64,000 nt of DNA, taken from contig NZ_JAFICD010000002.1 of assembly GCF_017833525.1 (NCBI RefSeq), positions 806,001 to 870,000 of the forward strand, given 5' to 3'. The position numbers and the translations under genes were made by a program. Positions 1-9,579 of this stretch are shown here, piece after piece. Below the pieces are notes generated by a model. That model made no database searches. It was given only the letters and a program-made list of their open reading frames with translations, and was not told the DNA's origin. Each line of letters starts with the position of its first letter. The first letter of the stretch is position 1. The DNA is from Duganella sp. 1411. GTDB taxonomy: Bacteria; Pseudomonadota; Gammaproteobacteria; Burkholderiales; Burkholderiaceae_D.

Positions 1-279
1 CGCGTGGTATTCATCAACCGCGACGACCTGGCGCTGCTGGGCATGCGCAACGGCCAGTATGTGGACATCGTCAGCGTGTGGGACGACCATGTCGAACGGC
101 GCGCCGAGCGTTTCGTGCTGGTGGAGTACGACATTCCGCGCGGCTGCCTGGGCGCCTACTTCCCGGAGACGAACGGCCTGATTCCGCTGCACAGCACGGC
201 CGACGGCGCCGGCACGCCGACGTCGAAATCGATCCCGGTGCTGTTGTCGCTGTCGGCGGACCAGTCGGCCGCCGAATAG
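1..279 (+). CDS. FdhF/YdeP-type molybdopterin oxidoreductase, C-terminal end (partial)
   Basis: Only the last 92 codons lie in the window; the gene runs in from the left edge. The visible part is a molybdopterin-dinucleotide-binding beta-barrel: an INRDDLALLGMRNGQYVDIVS segment followed by an RGCLGAYFPETNGLIPL segment, as at the end of YdeP/CbbBc-type formate-dehydrogenase-like alpha subunits. The protein would be a cytoplasmic molybdenum or tungsten enzyme, substrate unproved. The neighbour on the opposite strand is fdhD, the sulfurtransferase that matures this class of enzyme, ending only 7 bp away, which supports the family call. The catalytic Cys/Sec region is outside the window. Confidence 0.85.
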   Translation, partial: RVVFINRDDLALLGMRNGQYVDIVSVWDDHVERRAERFVLVEYDIPRGCLGAYFPETNGLIPLHSTADGAGTPTSKSIPVLLSLSADQSAAE

Positions 280-285
280 GGCTGC

Positions 286-1104
286 TCAGGTGTACTCGAC
301 GCAGCCATCCTGACGGCAAAAACTCACCAGCTTGATCCCAGCCTCGCTGGCGACATCGATCGCCAGCGTGCTGGGGGCGGAGATCGTCGCCAGCATCGGA
401 ATATTCATGCGCGCCGCCTTGCGCACCAGCTCATAGCTCGCGCGGCTGGACATGAAGACGAAGCCGGCGCGCATGTCCACGCCGTCCAGCGCCAGGTGGC
501 CGATTAATTTATCCAGCGCGTTGTGGCGTCCCACGTCCTCGCAGACCTTGAGCACCGCGCCGCTGGCGTCGCACCAGGCGGCGGCATGCACGCCGCCGGT
601 GGCCCGCATCAATTGCTGGTGCCCGCCCAGCTGCGCCGCCGCGCGCGCGATGGCCGGCGGCAGCGACGCCTCGTCATGCAGCGCCGGCGTCGTGATGCGG
701 CCCGGCTTCAGGTCCAGCAGCTCCAGGCTCTCGATGCCGCACACGCCGCAACCGCTGCGGCCCGCCATCGAACGGCGCTGCTGCTTGAGCTGCACAAAAT
801 TTTCCTGGGCGATGGTGATTTCCACCTCGAAGCTGCGCGCGTGTTCGCGCGTTTCGATGTCGTAGACGTCGGCGGCTTTGGCCACCAGGCCTTCGGTCAG
901 CACGAAGCCCATGGCGAAGGGTTGGAGTTCGCGCGGCGTGACCATCATGACGGCATGCGATATGCCATTGATCACCAGCGCCACCGGAGCTTCCTCGGCG
1001 ACGCTGTCGCTGGTGTCGGAGGCGTCCTGCGGCGCCGTGCCGCGATGACGCACGGCGGAGCGCAGTTGGAATCCCGCGCGTTCTGGTTCACTGTCCAACT
1101 TCAT
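286..1104 (-). CDS. fdhD: FdhD, formate dehydrogenase accessory sulfurtransferase
   Basis: 272 residues, the normal FdhD length. FdhD passes sulfur from a cysteine desulfurase to the molybdenum cofactor of formate dehydrogenases, in the cytoplasm. The diagnostic sulfur-carrier segment GRSGCGVCG is at residues 116-124, with the CxxC cysteines at 119 and 122. The C-terminal half contains CEDVGRHNALDKLIG, a second conserved FdhD signature. It is convergent with the oxidoreductase that it probably serves. The ATG at 1104 is used; the first 35 residues are poorly conserved in character, so a shorter start is possible. Confidence 0.93.
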   Translation of the reverse strand: MKLDSEPERAGFQLRSAVRHRGTAPQDASDTSDSVAEEAPVALVINGISHAVMMVTPRELQPFAMGFVLTEGLVAKAADVYDIETREHARSFEVEITIAQENFVQLKQQRRSMAGRSGCGVCGIESLELLDLKPGRITTPALHDEASLPPAIARAAAQLGGHQQLMRATGGVHAAAWCDASGAVLKVCEDVGRHNALDKLIGHLALDGVDMRAGFVFMSSRASYELVRKAARMNIPMLATISAPSTLAIDVASEAGIKLVSFCRQDGCVEYT

Positions 1105-1159
1105 TGCCGCAGCCCCGTAAATGGACTATTTTACACGGGGCGGGAAAATACCACTGATC

Positions 1160-1257
1160 CACGTAGGGCGGATTAGGCGGAACGCCGTAATCCGCCATTG
1201 CATGCGCCGTCGAGACGCATGCACGGCGGATTACGCTGCGCTAATCCGCCCTACGTG
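1160..1257. repeat. REP-like doublet, copy 1 (inverted orientation)
   Basis: About 98 bp bounded by CACGTAGGGCGG and its inverse. It consists of two adjacent hairpins, each with a GGCGGATTA/TAATCCGCC stem; one loop reads GGCGGAACGCCG-like and the other GCTGCGC-like. The loop order is reversed relative to the copies near 10.8, 21.7 and 57.5 kb. It fills most of the fdhD-acyltransferase gap. No open reading frame. Confidence 0.9.
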
Positions 1258-1303
1258 TTTTAGAAGTGTTTCAGATGCGCCTTAGAAGACAATCAGCGCC
1301 GCA

Positions 1304-2077
1304 TCACGCCGCCAGCGGCTCGTTGGCCACGCCGTAGTGCCGCGCATACCGCCCATCCAGATTGGCCAGCGGCAGCAGCAGGAACAAGTCGGCGCTTTCG
1401 AAATCAGGGTCCCAGGCCGGTTCGCCGCAAATCCACGCGCCCGAACGCAGGTACCCCTTGAGCAGCGGCGGGATCTGCGGCTTCTGCGCCGCCTCCAGCT
1501 TCGAGAACGGGAACGGCAGGTGCGGCGTGACGCGGTATTCGGAAGGAGCCATGTGCTGGCCGATCAGCGACTGGAACACGGCGACGGCATTGTGGCCGCC
1601 GTCGGCCAGGCTGATACTGGCGCAGCCGGCCAGATAATCGCAGTTCTCGCGGCGCATGTATTCGGCCAGGCCGGACCACAGCAGCATGATGACGCTGCCG
1701 CCACGATAGTCGGGATGGATGCAGGCACGCCCCGCTTCGACCATGCGGCCGCGCAGGTTGTTCAGGCGGCCCAGATCGAACTCGCCCTCCGAATAGACGC
1801 GGCCGATCTTGCGGGCGCGCGCCGCGCTCAGCAGGCGGTAGGTGCCCACCACCTTGAGCGTGTTGGCGTCACGCACGATCAGGTGATCGCAATGCTCATC
1901 GAATTCGTCGCTGTCGAGGCCATCGGCGCGCACCAGCGAACTCAGACCCATCGTTTCGATGAAAACCTTGTAGCGCAGGCGCTGCACTTCACGCAGTTCT
2001 TCGGGCGTGCTTGCCATACTGAGCACCAGCTTGCCGGAGGTCGCTCGGACGTCCGCTTGTATGATCGAGGTTTGCAT
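1304..2077 (-). CDS. OlsB-like GNAT acyltransferase
   Basis: 257 residues of the Acetyltransf_5 (GNAT, autoinducer-synthase-like) fold. The family includes OlsB, which transfers a 3-hydroxyacyl group from ACP to ornithine to make lyso-ornithine lipid. The core shows the pattern LREVQRLRYKVF near residue 27, ELGR-type strand GRMVEAGRACIHPDYRGG near 110 and a conserved C-terminal LLKGYLRSGAWICGEPAWD segment typical of these proteins. The start ATG at 2077 has AAGGATGA upstream. No OlsA acyltransferase is adjacent, so ornithine-lipid synthesis is inference; the alternative is another GNAT acyltransferase often labelled putative hemolysin. Confidence 0.75.
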   Translation of the reverse strand: MQTSIIQADVRATSGKLVLSMASTPEELREVQRLRYKVFIETMGLSSLVRADGLDSDEFDEHCDHLIVRDANTLKVVGTYRLLSAARARKIGRVYSEGEFDLGRLNNLRGRMVEAGRACIHPDYRGGSVIMLLWSGLAEYMRRENCDYLAGCASISLADGGHNAVAVFQSLIGQHMAPSEYRVTPHLPFPFSKLEAAQKPQIPPLLKGYLRSGAWICGEPAWDPDFESADLFLLLPLANLDGRYARHYGVANEPLAA

Positions 2078-2184
2078 GCTTCATCCTTTCTGTGGAAGAC
2101 GAAGCAAGCGTACCGGCCGAATACTTCAAGGAAATGACAACTTAATGTCAGTTCCGTGACATGCGCACAAGTGTTGTTTTTAAG

Positions 2185-2817
2185 TTAGTCTTTCTTTGGA
2201 CGACCGGTTTTCAGCTGCGGCAGGCTGGACAGCACTTTTTGCAAAGTCGCCATGTCGATCTGGCTGATCAGCGCCACGCCGATACGCAACAATTCGCTCT
2301 TTTTGATCTCGAAACCGGCTTTCAGGCAGGCTTTCTTGACCTGGCTTAGCACCGCGTATTCCTGTTCAGGCATGGTGAAGCTGTCGCGCACCAGCTTTTC
2401 CTTGCGGACCTTGTCCTTGGCGGCCTCCGGCGCGGCTGGCTTGGCGGCTGCCGTCTTGGAAGCCGCATCCGTCGATTTTGGAGCAACTTTTGGAGCGGCT
2501 TTCGGCGCGGCTTTGGTGGCCGCCGCTTTAGGAGCGGCTTTGACGGCGGCGGCTTTGACGGCAGCCTTGGGCGCCGGCTTGGCAACGGCTTTGGGCGCTG
2601 GCTTCGCAGCAGGCTTGGCGGCCGGCTTGGCCGCTGGTTTGGCAACGGCCTTGGCCGCCGGTTTCACCGCGGTGGTTTTGGCTGCAGGCTTGGCGGCGGC
2701 AGGTTTCGCGGCGGCTTTGGCGGCCGGCTTGACGGCGATTTTCTCGGCGGCAGGCTTGGCGGCGGCTTTGGTTGCTGGCGCTTTTCCGTTGGCCAGACCG
2801 TTTACGGGCTTGTTCAT
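2185..2817 (-). CDS. Histone H1-like Lys/Ala/Pro-rich protein with conserved C-terminal domain
   Basis: 210 residues. Residues 1-135 are almost only Ala, Lys, Pro and some Val/Thr in AAKPAAK-type repeats, like bacterial histone H1 homologues (HctB, AlgP) that bind DNA non-specifically through lysines. Residues 138-210 form a different, well-mixed domain (KLVRDSFTMPEQEYAVLSQ, then two helices, ending in GRPKKD) that looks like a ribbon-helix-helix or small helical DNA-binding fold. TTGGAGTAG precedes the ATG at a good distance. It is a single gene, with an AT-rich promoter region (2820-2878) upstream. The DNA-binding role is inferred from composition. Confidence 0.65.
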   Translation of the reverse strand: MNKPVNGLANGKAPATKAAAKPAAEKIAVKPAAKAAAKPAAAKPAAKTTAVKPAAKAVAKPAAKPAAKPAAKPAPKAVAKPAPKAAVKAAAVKAAPKAAATKAAPKAAPKVAPKSTDAASKTAAAKPAAPEAAKDKVRKEKLVRDSFTMPEQEYAVLSQVKKACLKAGFEIKKSELLRIGVALISQIDMATLQKVLSSLPQLKTGRPKKD

Positions 2818-2878
2818 ATCTACTCCAATTAATCAACAATATAAACAATATATATCATTTACGTAAATTTTGCTTGCG

Positions 2879-3259
2879 CTATCGCAAATGTGCCGCGACC
2901 CGGGCGAACAGCAACTGCGGACTGACCGGCTTTCGCAGGAAGTCCACGCCGCCCGCCTTGTGGCCCATCACCTCGTCCTCGGCCTGCCCCTTGGCGGTCA
3001 AAAACAGCACGGGAATGGCGCTGCTGGCGGGATCGGCCTTCAAACGGCGGCAGGTCTCGAAGCCGTCCATGTCCGGCATCATGATGTCGAGCAGGATCAG
3101 GTCCACCTTGGCCGAGGCGACGATCTGCAGCGCCGTCGCGCCGCTGGTCGCGACCTTGGTGTTGTACCGGTCCTTGAGCAGACCGGCAATCAAAGTCAGG
3201 TTGTCCGGGGTATCGTCTACGATCAACACCGTTCGCCTGTCATCGGCTTTCGTGTTCAT
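2879..3259 (-). CDS. CheY-like single-domain response regulator
   Basis: 126 residues, one receiver domain and no output domain. The acidic pair and phospho-acceptor are visible: DD at about residues 16-17, Asp in LILLDIMMPDMDGFE near 58, T in LFLTAKG near 87 and the invariant Lys in FLRKPVS near 110. It starts 10 bp after the stop of the hybrid kinase, so it is co-transcribed with it and probably receives its phosphate. With no DNA-binding domain it must act by protein contact or as a phosphate sink. Confidence 0.93.
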   Translation of the reverse strand: MNTKADDRRTVLIVDDTPDNLTLIAGLLKDRYNTKVATSGATALQIVASAKVDLILLDIMMPDMDGFETCRRLKADPASSAIPVLFLTAKGQAEDEVMGHKAGGVDFLRKPVSPQLLFARVAAHLR

Positions 3260-3268
3260 GGCACCTCC

Positions 3269-5977
3269 TTATTCCTCGTCTTTATCCGCCACCGCCGCCA
3301 GCAACTTGCCGGCCGCTTCAAACTCGTACTGTTCCATATGGTGCCTGAGCCGCCCCATGGTCTGCGGCGACAATATCGTCGCCAGGCTGGCGCGCACGCC
3401 TTCGAAATAATCCAGGCTCTCGCCGCTGAACTCCGCCAGCAGGCCACGCAGCTCGCCGATCGCCCGGCGCGCCTCCTCCACGCTGACGGCGCGCGGCTCC
3501 GCGCGCGGCGGCAACGGCGGAATCACCTTCATCGACATGCCCAGCCAGCGCGACAGCACCCGGTATAGCCGCTGCGGGTCGATCGGCTTGGTGACATAGT
3601 CCTGCATGCCGTTGGCCAGGCAGCGGGCGCGCACGTCGGCCAGCGCGTGCGACGTCACGGCGATCACCGGCAGCTCATTGAAGCGGCCATCGCCGCGCAG
3701 CAGCTGCGTCGCCTCGTAGCCGTCCAATAGCGGCATGCCCAGGTCCATCAGCACCAGATCGTAGGCGTGCGGCCCGGCAGCCAGCAGCCGCTCCACCGCC
3801 AGCCTGCCGTTGCCGACCACTTCCACGTCCAGCCCCTGCAAGGCCAGCAGCTCCCGGGTGACGTCCTGGTTGTCCGCGCTGTCCTCGGCCAGCAGCACGC
3901 GCGCGGTGCGGCGCGGCGACGCGTCCAGCTTCAACTCGGCCACCGGGCCCTCGTAGACCGCCGCCCGCACCGCCAGCGCCGCCGCGTCGGACACCGCCAG
4001 CTCCACCTCGAAGTGGAAGGTCGAGCCGTGTTCGATCTGGCTCTCGACCTCGATATTGCCGCCCATCAGGCGCACCAGCTGCTGCGAGATCGACAATCCC
4101 AGGCCGGTGCCGCCGTACTGCCGCGTGGTCGAGCCGTCGGCCTGGATGAAGGCGCGGAACAGCTTGGCCTTCTGCTGCGGCGTCATGCCGATGCCCGTGT
4201 CGCGCACGGCAAAGCGCAGCCGCGCCTTGTCGCCGGCCGCGCCGGCCGCGCCGGCCGCGCCGATCACGTCGCAGCGCAGCGCCAGCGAGCCGGCCGGCGT
4301 GAACTTGACGGCGTTGTTGACCAGATTGATCAGCACCTGCCCGAGCCGCAGCGGATCGCCCACCAGATAGCGCGGCACGCCGGGCGCGACGTCGATCACG
4401 TATTCGAGCTGCTTGTCGGCGGCGCGCTGCGCCGTCACGCTCGAGACATGGGCCAGCACATCGTCCAGCAGGAACGGGATCGCCTCCAGCTCCAGCCGCC
4501 CGGCCTCGATCTTGGAGAAGTCGAGGATGTCGTTGATGATCCCCAGCAGCGACAGCGCCGCCATGTGGATCTTGCTGATGTAATCGTGCTGCCTGGGCGT
4601 CATCTCGGTGCGCAGCGCCAGATACGCCATGCCCAGCACGGCGCTCATCGGCGTGCGGATCTCGTGGCTCATATTGGCCAGGAATTCGGACTTGGCGATG
4701 TTGGCCGCCTCCGCCATCGCGTTAGCGGTGACCAGCTTTTGCTCGCGCTCGCGGCGCGCGCTGATGTCGCGGATGAAGGCGCAGAACTCGTAGCCGCCGT
4801 CGGCGTCCGTGGTGACCTTGGTGATCGACAGCTCGATCGGGAACTCCTCGCCGTTGCGGCGCATCGCGAACACTTCGATGCGGGTATCGAGCACGCCGCC
4901 GCCGCCGCCCGCCAAATGGCGCCGCATGCCGCGGTGATGGTCGTAGCGGAAGCGCGGCGGGATGATGGTCTGGTCCAGCTCACGCCCCAGCGCCTCGGCG
5001 CGGCTCCAGCCGAACACCCGCTCCGCCTGGGTATTCCAGCCGACGATGGAGCCTTCCGGATTGGTGCGCACCACCGCGTCGAGCGCCGTGTCGACGATGG
5101 TCTGCAGCTTGGCCTCGCTCTCGCCGGCGATCAGCATCGACTCGGTCAGCTCGCGGGTGCGCTCGCTGATGCGCATTTCCAGATCGGCGTTCAGGTCGCG
5201 CAGTTCGCGCTCGGCGTCGCGCAGCCGCGTGAGCGTGTCGCGGAAGCGCAGCACGGCGTGCGACATGCGGCCCACCTGGTCCTCGCGGCCGATGCCGGAC
5301 AGCTTGATGTCGGTCTCGCCGTGGGCCAGCTTTTCCAGGCTGGCCTGGATGTCGGCGAACGGGCGCGCAGCGCGCCGTCCGACCAGGAAAATCGACAGCC
5401 CGATGCCGAGCGCCAGCAGCAGGTTGGCGGCCACCGTGTCGACGATGCGGCGGCGCAGGTCCTGGTCCATCTTCTGGCGCGAGAAGGCCAGCTCGATGGA
5501 CCCCAGCTGGTAGGTGCGGCGCGCGTCGTTGAAGCTGATGTCGCGGCGCACGTGGATCGCCGCCACCGGCTCGCGCAGCGGCGAGACGTAGCTGGCCATT
5601 TCGGCGCCGTTGGGCGCCAGCACGCGCAGCACCAGCACTTCCGGCGTCGCCCCGGAGGCGTCGACGACGCTGGAGACGGCCGCGCTGTTGATGTCGAACA
5701 GCGGCCGCGCCAGCGCCTGCGACAGCACCGCCGTCAGGCGCTCGGCGCGCTCGCGCAGATTGTGCTCGGCCTCGGTGTGCAGCGTTTGCATCACGTAGGT
5801 GGTGTAGATCGCGGTCGACAAGGCCAGCGCGAAAAAGATGCCGAACCCGAGCCGCAGGAAGATGTTGCCGCGCCAGGCGCCGCGCAACCGCGCCAGCGGC
5901 CCCCGGCCGCGCATCAACACCGCGTCGACGGCGGCGTCGCTGGCGGCGGCGGAGCGCCCGGTATCAATGATGGCCAC
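3269..5977 (-). CDS. Hybrid sensor histidine kinase (HAMP-PAS-HisKA-HATPase-REC)
   Basis: 902 residues. Order: N-terminal membrane helix (about 40-62), periplasmic loop, second helix (about 185-205), HAMP, PAS with PAC (about 285-415), HisKA with the phospho-His in MSHEIRTPM (about 435), HATPase with GTGLGLSI, then a receiver domain (about 690-805) with [16 protein letters not shown]. The last 85 residues are helical like an HPt domain but contain no HxxKG phospho-acceptor. The start is GTG at 5977, 14 bp inside the upstream binding-protein gene, so the two are translationally coupled. A short GCCGGCCGC tandem repeat codes for a GAAGAAGAAG linker in the ATPase domain. It probably senses what the upstream binding protein binds. 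Confidence 0.93.
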   Translation of the reverse strand: MAIIDTGRSAAASDAAVDAVLMRGRGPLARLRGAWRGNIFLRLGFGIFFALALSTAIYTTYVMQTLHTEAEHNLRERAERLTAVLSQALARPLFDINSAAVSSVVDASGATPEVLVLRVLAPNGAEMASYVSPLREPVAAIHVRRDISFNDARRTYQLGSIELAFSRQKMDQDLRRRIVDTVAANLLLALGIGLSIFLVGRRAARPFADIQASLEKLAHGETDIKLSGIGREDQVGRMSHAVLRFRDTLTRLRDAERELRDLNADLEMRISERTRELTESMLIAGESEAKLQTIVDTALDAVVRTNPEGSIVGWNTQAERVFGWSRAEALGRELDQTIIPPRFRYDHHRGMRRHLAGGGGGVLDTRIEVFAMRRNGEEFPIELSITKVTTDADGGYEFCAFIRDISARREREQKLVTANAMAEAANIAKSEFLANMSHEIRTPMSAVLGMAYLALRTEMTPRQHDYISKIHMAALSLLGIINDILDFSKIEAGRLELEAIPFLLDDVLAHVSSVTAQRAADKQLEYVIDVAPGVPRYLVGDPLRLGQVLINLVNNAVKFTPAGSLALRCDVIGAAGAAGAAGDKARLRFAVRDTGIGMTPQQKAKLFRAFIQADGSTTRQYGGTGLGLSISQQLVRLMGGNIEVESQIEHGSTFHFEVELAVSDAAALAVRAAVYEGPVAELKLDASPRRTARVLLAEDSADNQDVTRELLALQGLDVEVVGNGRLAVERLLAAGPHAYDLVLMDLGMPLLDGYEATQLLRGDGRFNELPVIAVTSHALADVRARCLANGMQDYVTKPIDPQRLYRVLSRWLGMSMKVIPPLPPRAEPRAVSVEEARRAIGELRGLLAEFSGESLDYFEGVRASLATILSPQTMGRLRHHMEQYEFEAAGKLLAAVADKDEE

Positions 5978-6764
5978 CTTCGGCCTGCTCCAGTTTTTTG
6001 TACGCCGCGCTGTTGCGGGCCTGTTCGACGGCGCGCCAGATACGCTCGGCCAGCTGCGGGCGCGCCGCCACCATCGCGTGCGACAGGATCAGGAAATACG
6101 GTTTTTCGATGATCGGGATCGGCAGCTGCTCCAGCTCGGACTTGAGCGGGCCGCGCATCAGGCCACCGGCGTCGCTGCCGCCGACGGCGGCCGCCGCCAC
6201 CCGTCCGGCGATCAGCTTGCGGGCCAGTTCGACGGCGCGCTGGCTGCCCTCGTCGACCTCCAGGTTTTGCGCGCGCAGCACGTCGCCCACCGAATACCCC
6301 AGCTGAAAGCCGATCGGCCCGTCCAGATTGTGGAAGGCCTTGCCGTCCCATTCGACCTTGCTGCCTTTTTTGCGCAGCACCACGTAGCGGTCCACGTGCA
6401 TGCGCTTGCTCACGTCCGGGGTGTCGCCGCCCGGGTACTCGCCCAGTTCGCGCCGATCCGGCTTGTAGCTGACGGCGAAGGCGCCGTCGACGGCGTTGGC
6501 CTTCAACTGCGCCAGGCAGCGCTTCCATGGAATGCTCAGGTAATCGAACCGGATGTCGAGCCGCTGCTCGACCATCTTGAGCAGCGCGAAATTGAGGCCG
6601 CCGCCCTTCTCGGTGCGCCACGGCAGCACGTCCTGCGCCTCGAAGCACAGGGTGACGACTTCCTTGCGCTGGTCGGCCCCCTGCGCCGGCAACGGCAACG
6701 CCAATGCCAATGCCAGCGCCAGCGAGGCGCCGGCGGCCGGGTGGTGTTTTGTGCGGTCGGTCAT
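5964..6764 (-). CDS. Periplasmic solute-binding protein, family 3
   Basis: 266 residues with a clear signal peptide (hydrophobic [16 protein letters not shown], cleavage near residue 30). The mature part has the family 3 binding fold: an early [12 protein letters not shown] strand, [13 protein letters not shown] helix, and [15 protein letters not shown], the hinge signature of amino-acid-type binding proteins. No permease or ATPase gene is nearby; instead the stop overlaps the start of a hybrid kinase. It is therefore more likely a sensory co-receptor than a transporter part. Ligand unknown. Confidence 0.85.
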   Translation of the reverse strand: MTDRTKHHPAAGASLALALALALPLPAQGADQRKEVVTLCFEAQDVLPWRTEKGGGLNFALLKMVEQRLDIRFDYLSIPWKRCLAQLKANAVDGAFAVSYKPDRRELGEYPGGDTPDVSKRMHVDRYVVLRKKGSKVEWDGKAFHNLDGPIGFQLGYSVGDVLRAQNLEVDEGSQRAVELARKLIAGRVAAAAVGGSDAGGLMRGPLKSELEQLPIPIIEKPYFLILSHAMVAARPQLAERIWRAVEQARNSAAYKKLEQAEGGHH

Positions 6765-6782
6765 CGGCGTCTCCCGTGTGCT

Positions 6783-8237
6783 CTAGCCGCTGGTGCGGAT
6801 GGTGAAATCCACACCGACTTCGTCCCAGTTCTCCTGTTCCTTCTCCAGCCAGTACGACAAGGTCGGATGCTCGGCCACCCACTCGCGGCGGATCTCCAGC
6901 TCGATGCGGTTCTTCACGCGCAGCTTGATCAGGCTGAAATCGATGTCGATCCGCGAGTGCATGAACAGCACCGCCAGCCGCAGCGCCACCACCGCCTTGG
7001 CGAAATCCGGCTCGGCCAGCACCTCGGCGACCTTGCGCAGATTGCCCTTGTGGGCGAGGATCAGGCGGCTCATGACCTTCTGCTCGCGGGTGGTGAAGCC
7101 CGGCAGGTCGGCGTTCTCGATCATGTAGGCGGCGTGCTTGTGGTAGCCGGTCTGCGATACCACCAGCCCCACCTCGTGCAGCAGCGCGCTCCAGTACAGA
7201 TGGCGCGTGTACTCCTCGGTGGCCGGCTTGGTCTGCATGTACAAGGCCAGCGCGTCGTCGGCCACGCGGTTGGCGCGGCGCTCGTCGACGTGGAATCTCT
7301 GCAGGCAGGCCTGCACCGACTGCTCGCGCCGATCGCGCTTGGTCGAGCGCAGGTGCAAATCCCACATCACGCCCATGCGCAGGCCGGCCTCGATCGGCTG
7401 CACCACCGGGATATCGAGTTCGCGCACCAGGCCGATCAGGATCGCCAGCCCGCCGATGATGGTGCCGGCGCGGTCCGGGCGCAGGCCGGCCATCTCGATC
7501 TTGCTGACATGGCCGAATTCGATGAAGCGCTGTTTGAGCGCGGCCAGCGTGGCGGCGTTGACCTCGCGCCCGATGCCGTTCTTGACGATGATGTCGGCGA
7601 TGGTGCGGGCCGTGCCCGAGGAGCCGTAGCACTGCTTCCAGAACTGCGGCCGGTATGGCGGCGCGGCGTCCTCGAAATGGCTGCGCGCCGACAGGATGGC
7701 CGCCTCGAACGACGGCGCGTCGACCCGGCCGCCGACGAAGAACGACAGGCTTTGCTTGACCGTGCCGACGCTGAACGACTCGACCTTTTCGATCTCCTGG
7801 CCGCGCCCCAGTATCAACTCGGTCGAGCCGCCGCCGATGTCGATCACCAGCCGCCGCTCGCCCGGCGTGGCCAGCGCGTTGGACACGCCCATGTAGATCA
7901 GGCGGCCTTCCTCCTCGCCGGAGATGATCTCGATCGGGTGGCCGATGGCCAGTTCGGCCTGCGGCAGGAAGGCGGCCGCGTTGCGCGCCACGCGCATGGC
8001 CGACGTCGCCACCACGCGCACGCCATCGAGCTTGTAGCCGTCGAGCACGGCGCGGAAGTTGCGCAGGCACGCCAGCGCGCTTTGCATGGCGGCCGGCGTC
8101 AAATTGCCCTTGTCGTCCAGCCCGGCGGCCAGGCGTATCGGTTCGCGCACGCTTTTCAGCACGCGGATCGCATCGCCGTCGTGCTTGCCGACGTGGAGGC
8201 GGAAACTGTTGGAACCCAAATCTACTGCTGCGTACAT
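6783..8237 (-). CDS. ppx: Exopolyphosphatase / pppGpp phosphatase (Ppx/GppA)
   Basis: 484 residues from the chosen start. Ppx/GppA enzymes remove terminal phosphate from polyphosphate or from pppGpp. The actin-like ATPase motifs are visible: DLGSNSFRLHVG at residue 6 and DIGGGSTELILG near 145, with an HD-like helical C-terminal half. An upstream extension to 8303 is open, but the ATG at 8237 starts exactly at the family's usual MYAAVDLGSNS and has GAGAGG upstream, so it is preferred. Transcribed alone. Polyphosphate versus pppGpp preference cannot be read from sequence. Confidence 0.93.
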   Translation of the reverse strand: MYAAVDLGSNSFRLHVGKHDGDAIRVLKSVREPIRLAAGLDDKGNLTPAAMQSALACLRNFRAVLDGYKLDGVRVVATSAMRVARNAAAFLPQAELAIGHPIEIISGEEEGRLIYMGVSNALATPGERRLVIDIGGGSTELILGRGQEIEKVESFSVGTVKQSLSFFVGGRVDAPSFEAAILSARSHFEDAAPPYRPQFWKQCYGSSGTARTIADIIVKNGIGREVNAATLAALKQRFIEFGHVSKIEMAGLRPDRAGTIIGGLAILIGLVRELDIPVVQPIEAGLRMGVMWDLHLRSTKRDRREQSVQACLQRFHVDERRANRVADDALALYMQTKPATEEYTRHLYWSALLHEVGLVVSQTGYHKHAAYMIENADLPGFTTREQKVMSRLILAHKGNLRKVAEVLAEPDFAKAVVALRLAVLFMHSRIDIDFSLIKLRVKNRIELEIRREWVAEHPTLSYWLEKEQENWDEVGVDFTIRTSG

Positions 8238-8399
8238 AAATGAAAGCCTCTCTGTGCAAACGGCAACCAAGGCTTGCGTTGGCCCGGACCCGACCGGAAT
8301 CAAACTAAACGATTTACACGGTTACGAAAATCCACCACGATATGCCCGCATTATGACAGCGTGATGACGCCCGCGCTTGAGTGCGCTATCGGACGCGGC

Positions 8400-9566
8400 C
8401 TACGCCTCCAGCGCGCCCACCGGCGACTGCGCCTCGGCCACCCGGTTGCGGCCCGACGCCTTGGCCTCGCGCAGCGCCTCGTCGGCGCGCTTGAACAGGC
8501 TCACGGCGCTGTCGTCGGCGCGGATGGTGGTCACGCCCAGGCTGGCGGTCATGTTGATGACGGCTTTTTCGGCCTTCACCGGCAACAGGGCGATGGCGTT
8601 GCGGATCCGCTCGGCCACCATCATGGCGTCGTCCTGCGCGGTGCGCGGCAGCTGGATGGCGAACTCGCCGCCGCCCAGGCGCCCCATCAAATCGCTGTCG
8701 CGCAGCTGTTTCTTGCACACGTCGACCATCGCCACCAGCACCATGTCGCCCACCGCGTGGCCGTAGTCGTCGTTGATGCGCTTGAAATGGTCCAGGTTGA
8801 GGATGATCAACGCGGTCGGCAGGCCGGGCCGGCGCGCCAGCGCCATCCACGGCGTCAGCGCCTGGTAGAAGCCGCGCCGGTTGGGCACCTCGGTCAGCGC
8901 GTCGAGCACCTCGAGCCGCGCCAGCTCGCCGTCGAGCTGTTCGCGCCCCAGCAGCAGGTAGCCGAAGGCGTTGCTGAGCATCATCAAATACAGGGCGCCG
9001 ATGCCGACGCTCTGGATCAGCGCCGGGCTGACCCAGCCCCAACCGTCCGGCAGCGCCACCGACAGCAGCCCGCGCGCCACCACGGCCAGCGCCAGCACCA
9101 GCATGGCCACCACCAGATAGCGGCGCAGCAGGGTCCCGGCCGACCAGCCGCGTCCCAGCGCGGCGGCGCCGGCGACGAAGAACAAGCCCATGACGACCGA
9201 GGTGATGGCGATGCGCCGCGGGGCCGGCGTGTCGAGCAGCCAGGCGCACACGAAGATGACGATGGCCGCCGCCAGCATCGGAACCAGGTAGCGGCGCCAC
9301 ACCCGGCGGCCGGCCTGCTCCCACAGCGCGGCCGCGTCCAGCGCGAAGCCGGTGAACAGCAAGGCGTTGGCGAACGGGATCGTCAGGAAATCGGGCAAGG
9401 TGCCGCGCAGGTACAGCAGACCCCAGGCCAGCGCCTGGAATTGCTTGGCCCTGGACCAGGTGGCGGTGCGCCCGGCGGCGCCGCCCTGCTGCTCGGAAAA
9501 GAACAGCGCCGCGCACAGGCTCAGATTGCCCAGCGCCAGCGCCAGTACCAGGGTTTTTATGTCCAT
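8400..9566 (-). CDS. Membrane GGDEF protein with degenerate GGGEF motif
   Basis: 388 residues. The first about 210 residues carry several hydrophobic segments (about six or seven membrane helices). The C-terminal 165 residues are a GGDEF domain: DALTEVPNRRGFYQ start, LNLDHFKRINDDYGH with the first metal Asp, and an RDSD inhibitory I-site five residues before the signature. The signature itself reads GGGEF, with the third position (normally Asp or Glu, a metal ligand) changed to Gly. Activity as a diguanylate cyclase is therefore doubtful; a c-di-GMP-binding receptor is an alternative. Downstream partner of the 91-residue gene at 9580-9855. Confidence 0.9.
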   Translation of the reverse strand: MDIKTLVLALALGNLSLCAALFFSEQQGGAAGRTATWSRAKQFQALAWGLLYLRGTLPDFLTIPFANALLFTGFALDAAALWEQAGRRVWRRYLVPMLAAAIVIFVCAWLLDTPAPRRIAITSVVMGLFFVAGAAALGRGWSAGTLLRRYLVVAMLVLALAVVARGLLSVALPDGWGWVSPALIQSVGIGALYLMMLSNAFGYLLLGREQLDGELARLEVLDALTEVPNRRGFYQALTPWMALARRPGLPTALIILNLDHFKRINDDYGHAVGDMVLVAMVDVCKKQLRDSDLMGRLGGGEFAIQLPRTAQDDAMMVAERIRNAIALLPVKAEKAVINMTASLGVTTIRADDSAVSLFKRADEALREAKASGRNRVAEAQSPVGALEA

Positions 9567-9579
9567 GACCGCGGGCTGG

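Noticed and set aside
4230-4262. Tandem GCCGGCCGC repeat as a CRISPR or regulatory repeat
   Set aside because: It is in frame inside the kinase gene and codes for a Gly/Ala linker; too short and without spacers.
3767-6112. 781-codon open frame on the plus strand
   Set aside because: It lies wholly opposite the hybrid kinase and binding-protein genes, is extremely Arg/His/Gln/Ala-rich and has no domain; it is an antisense frame of GC-rich DNA.
5964-6764. Binding protein as part of an ABC amino-acid importer
   Set aside because: No permease or ATPase gene is near; it is translationally coupled to a sensor kinase.
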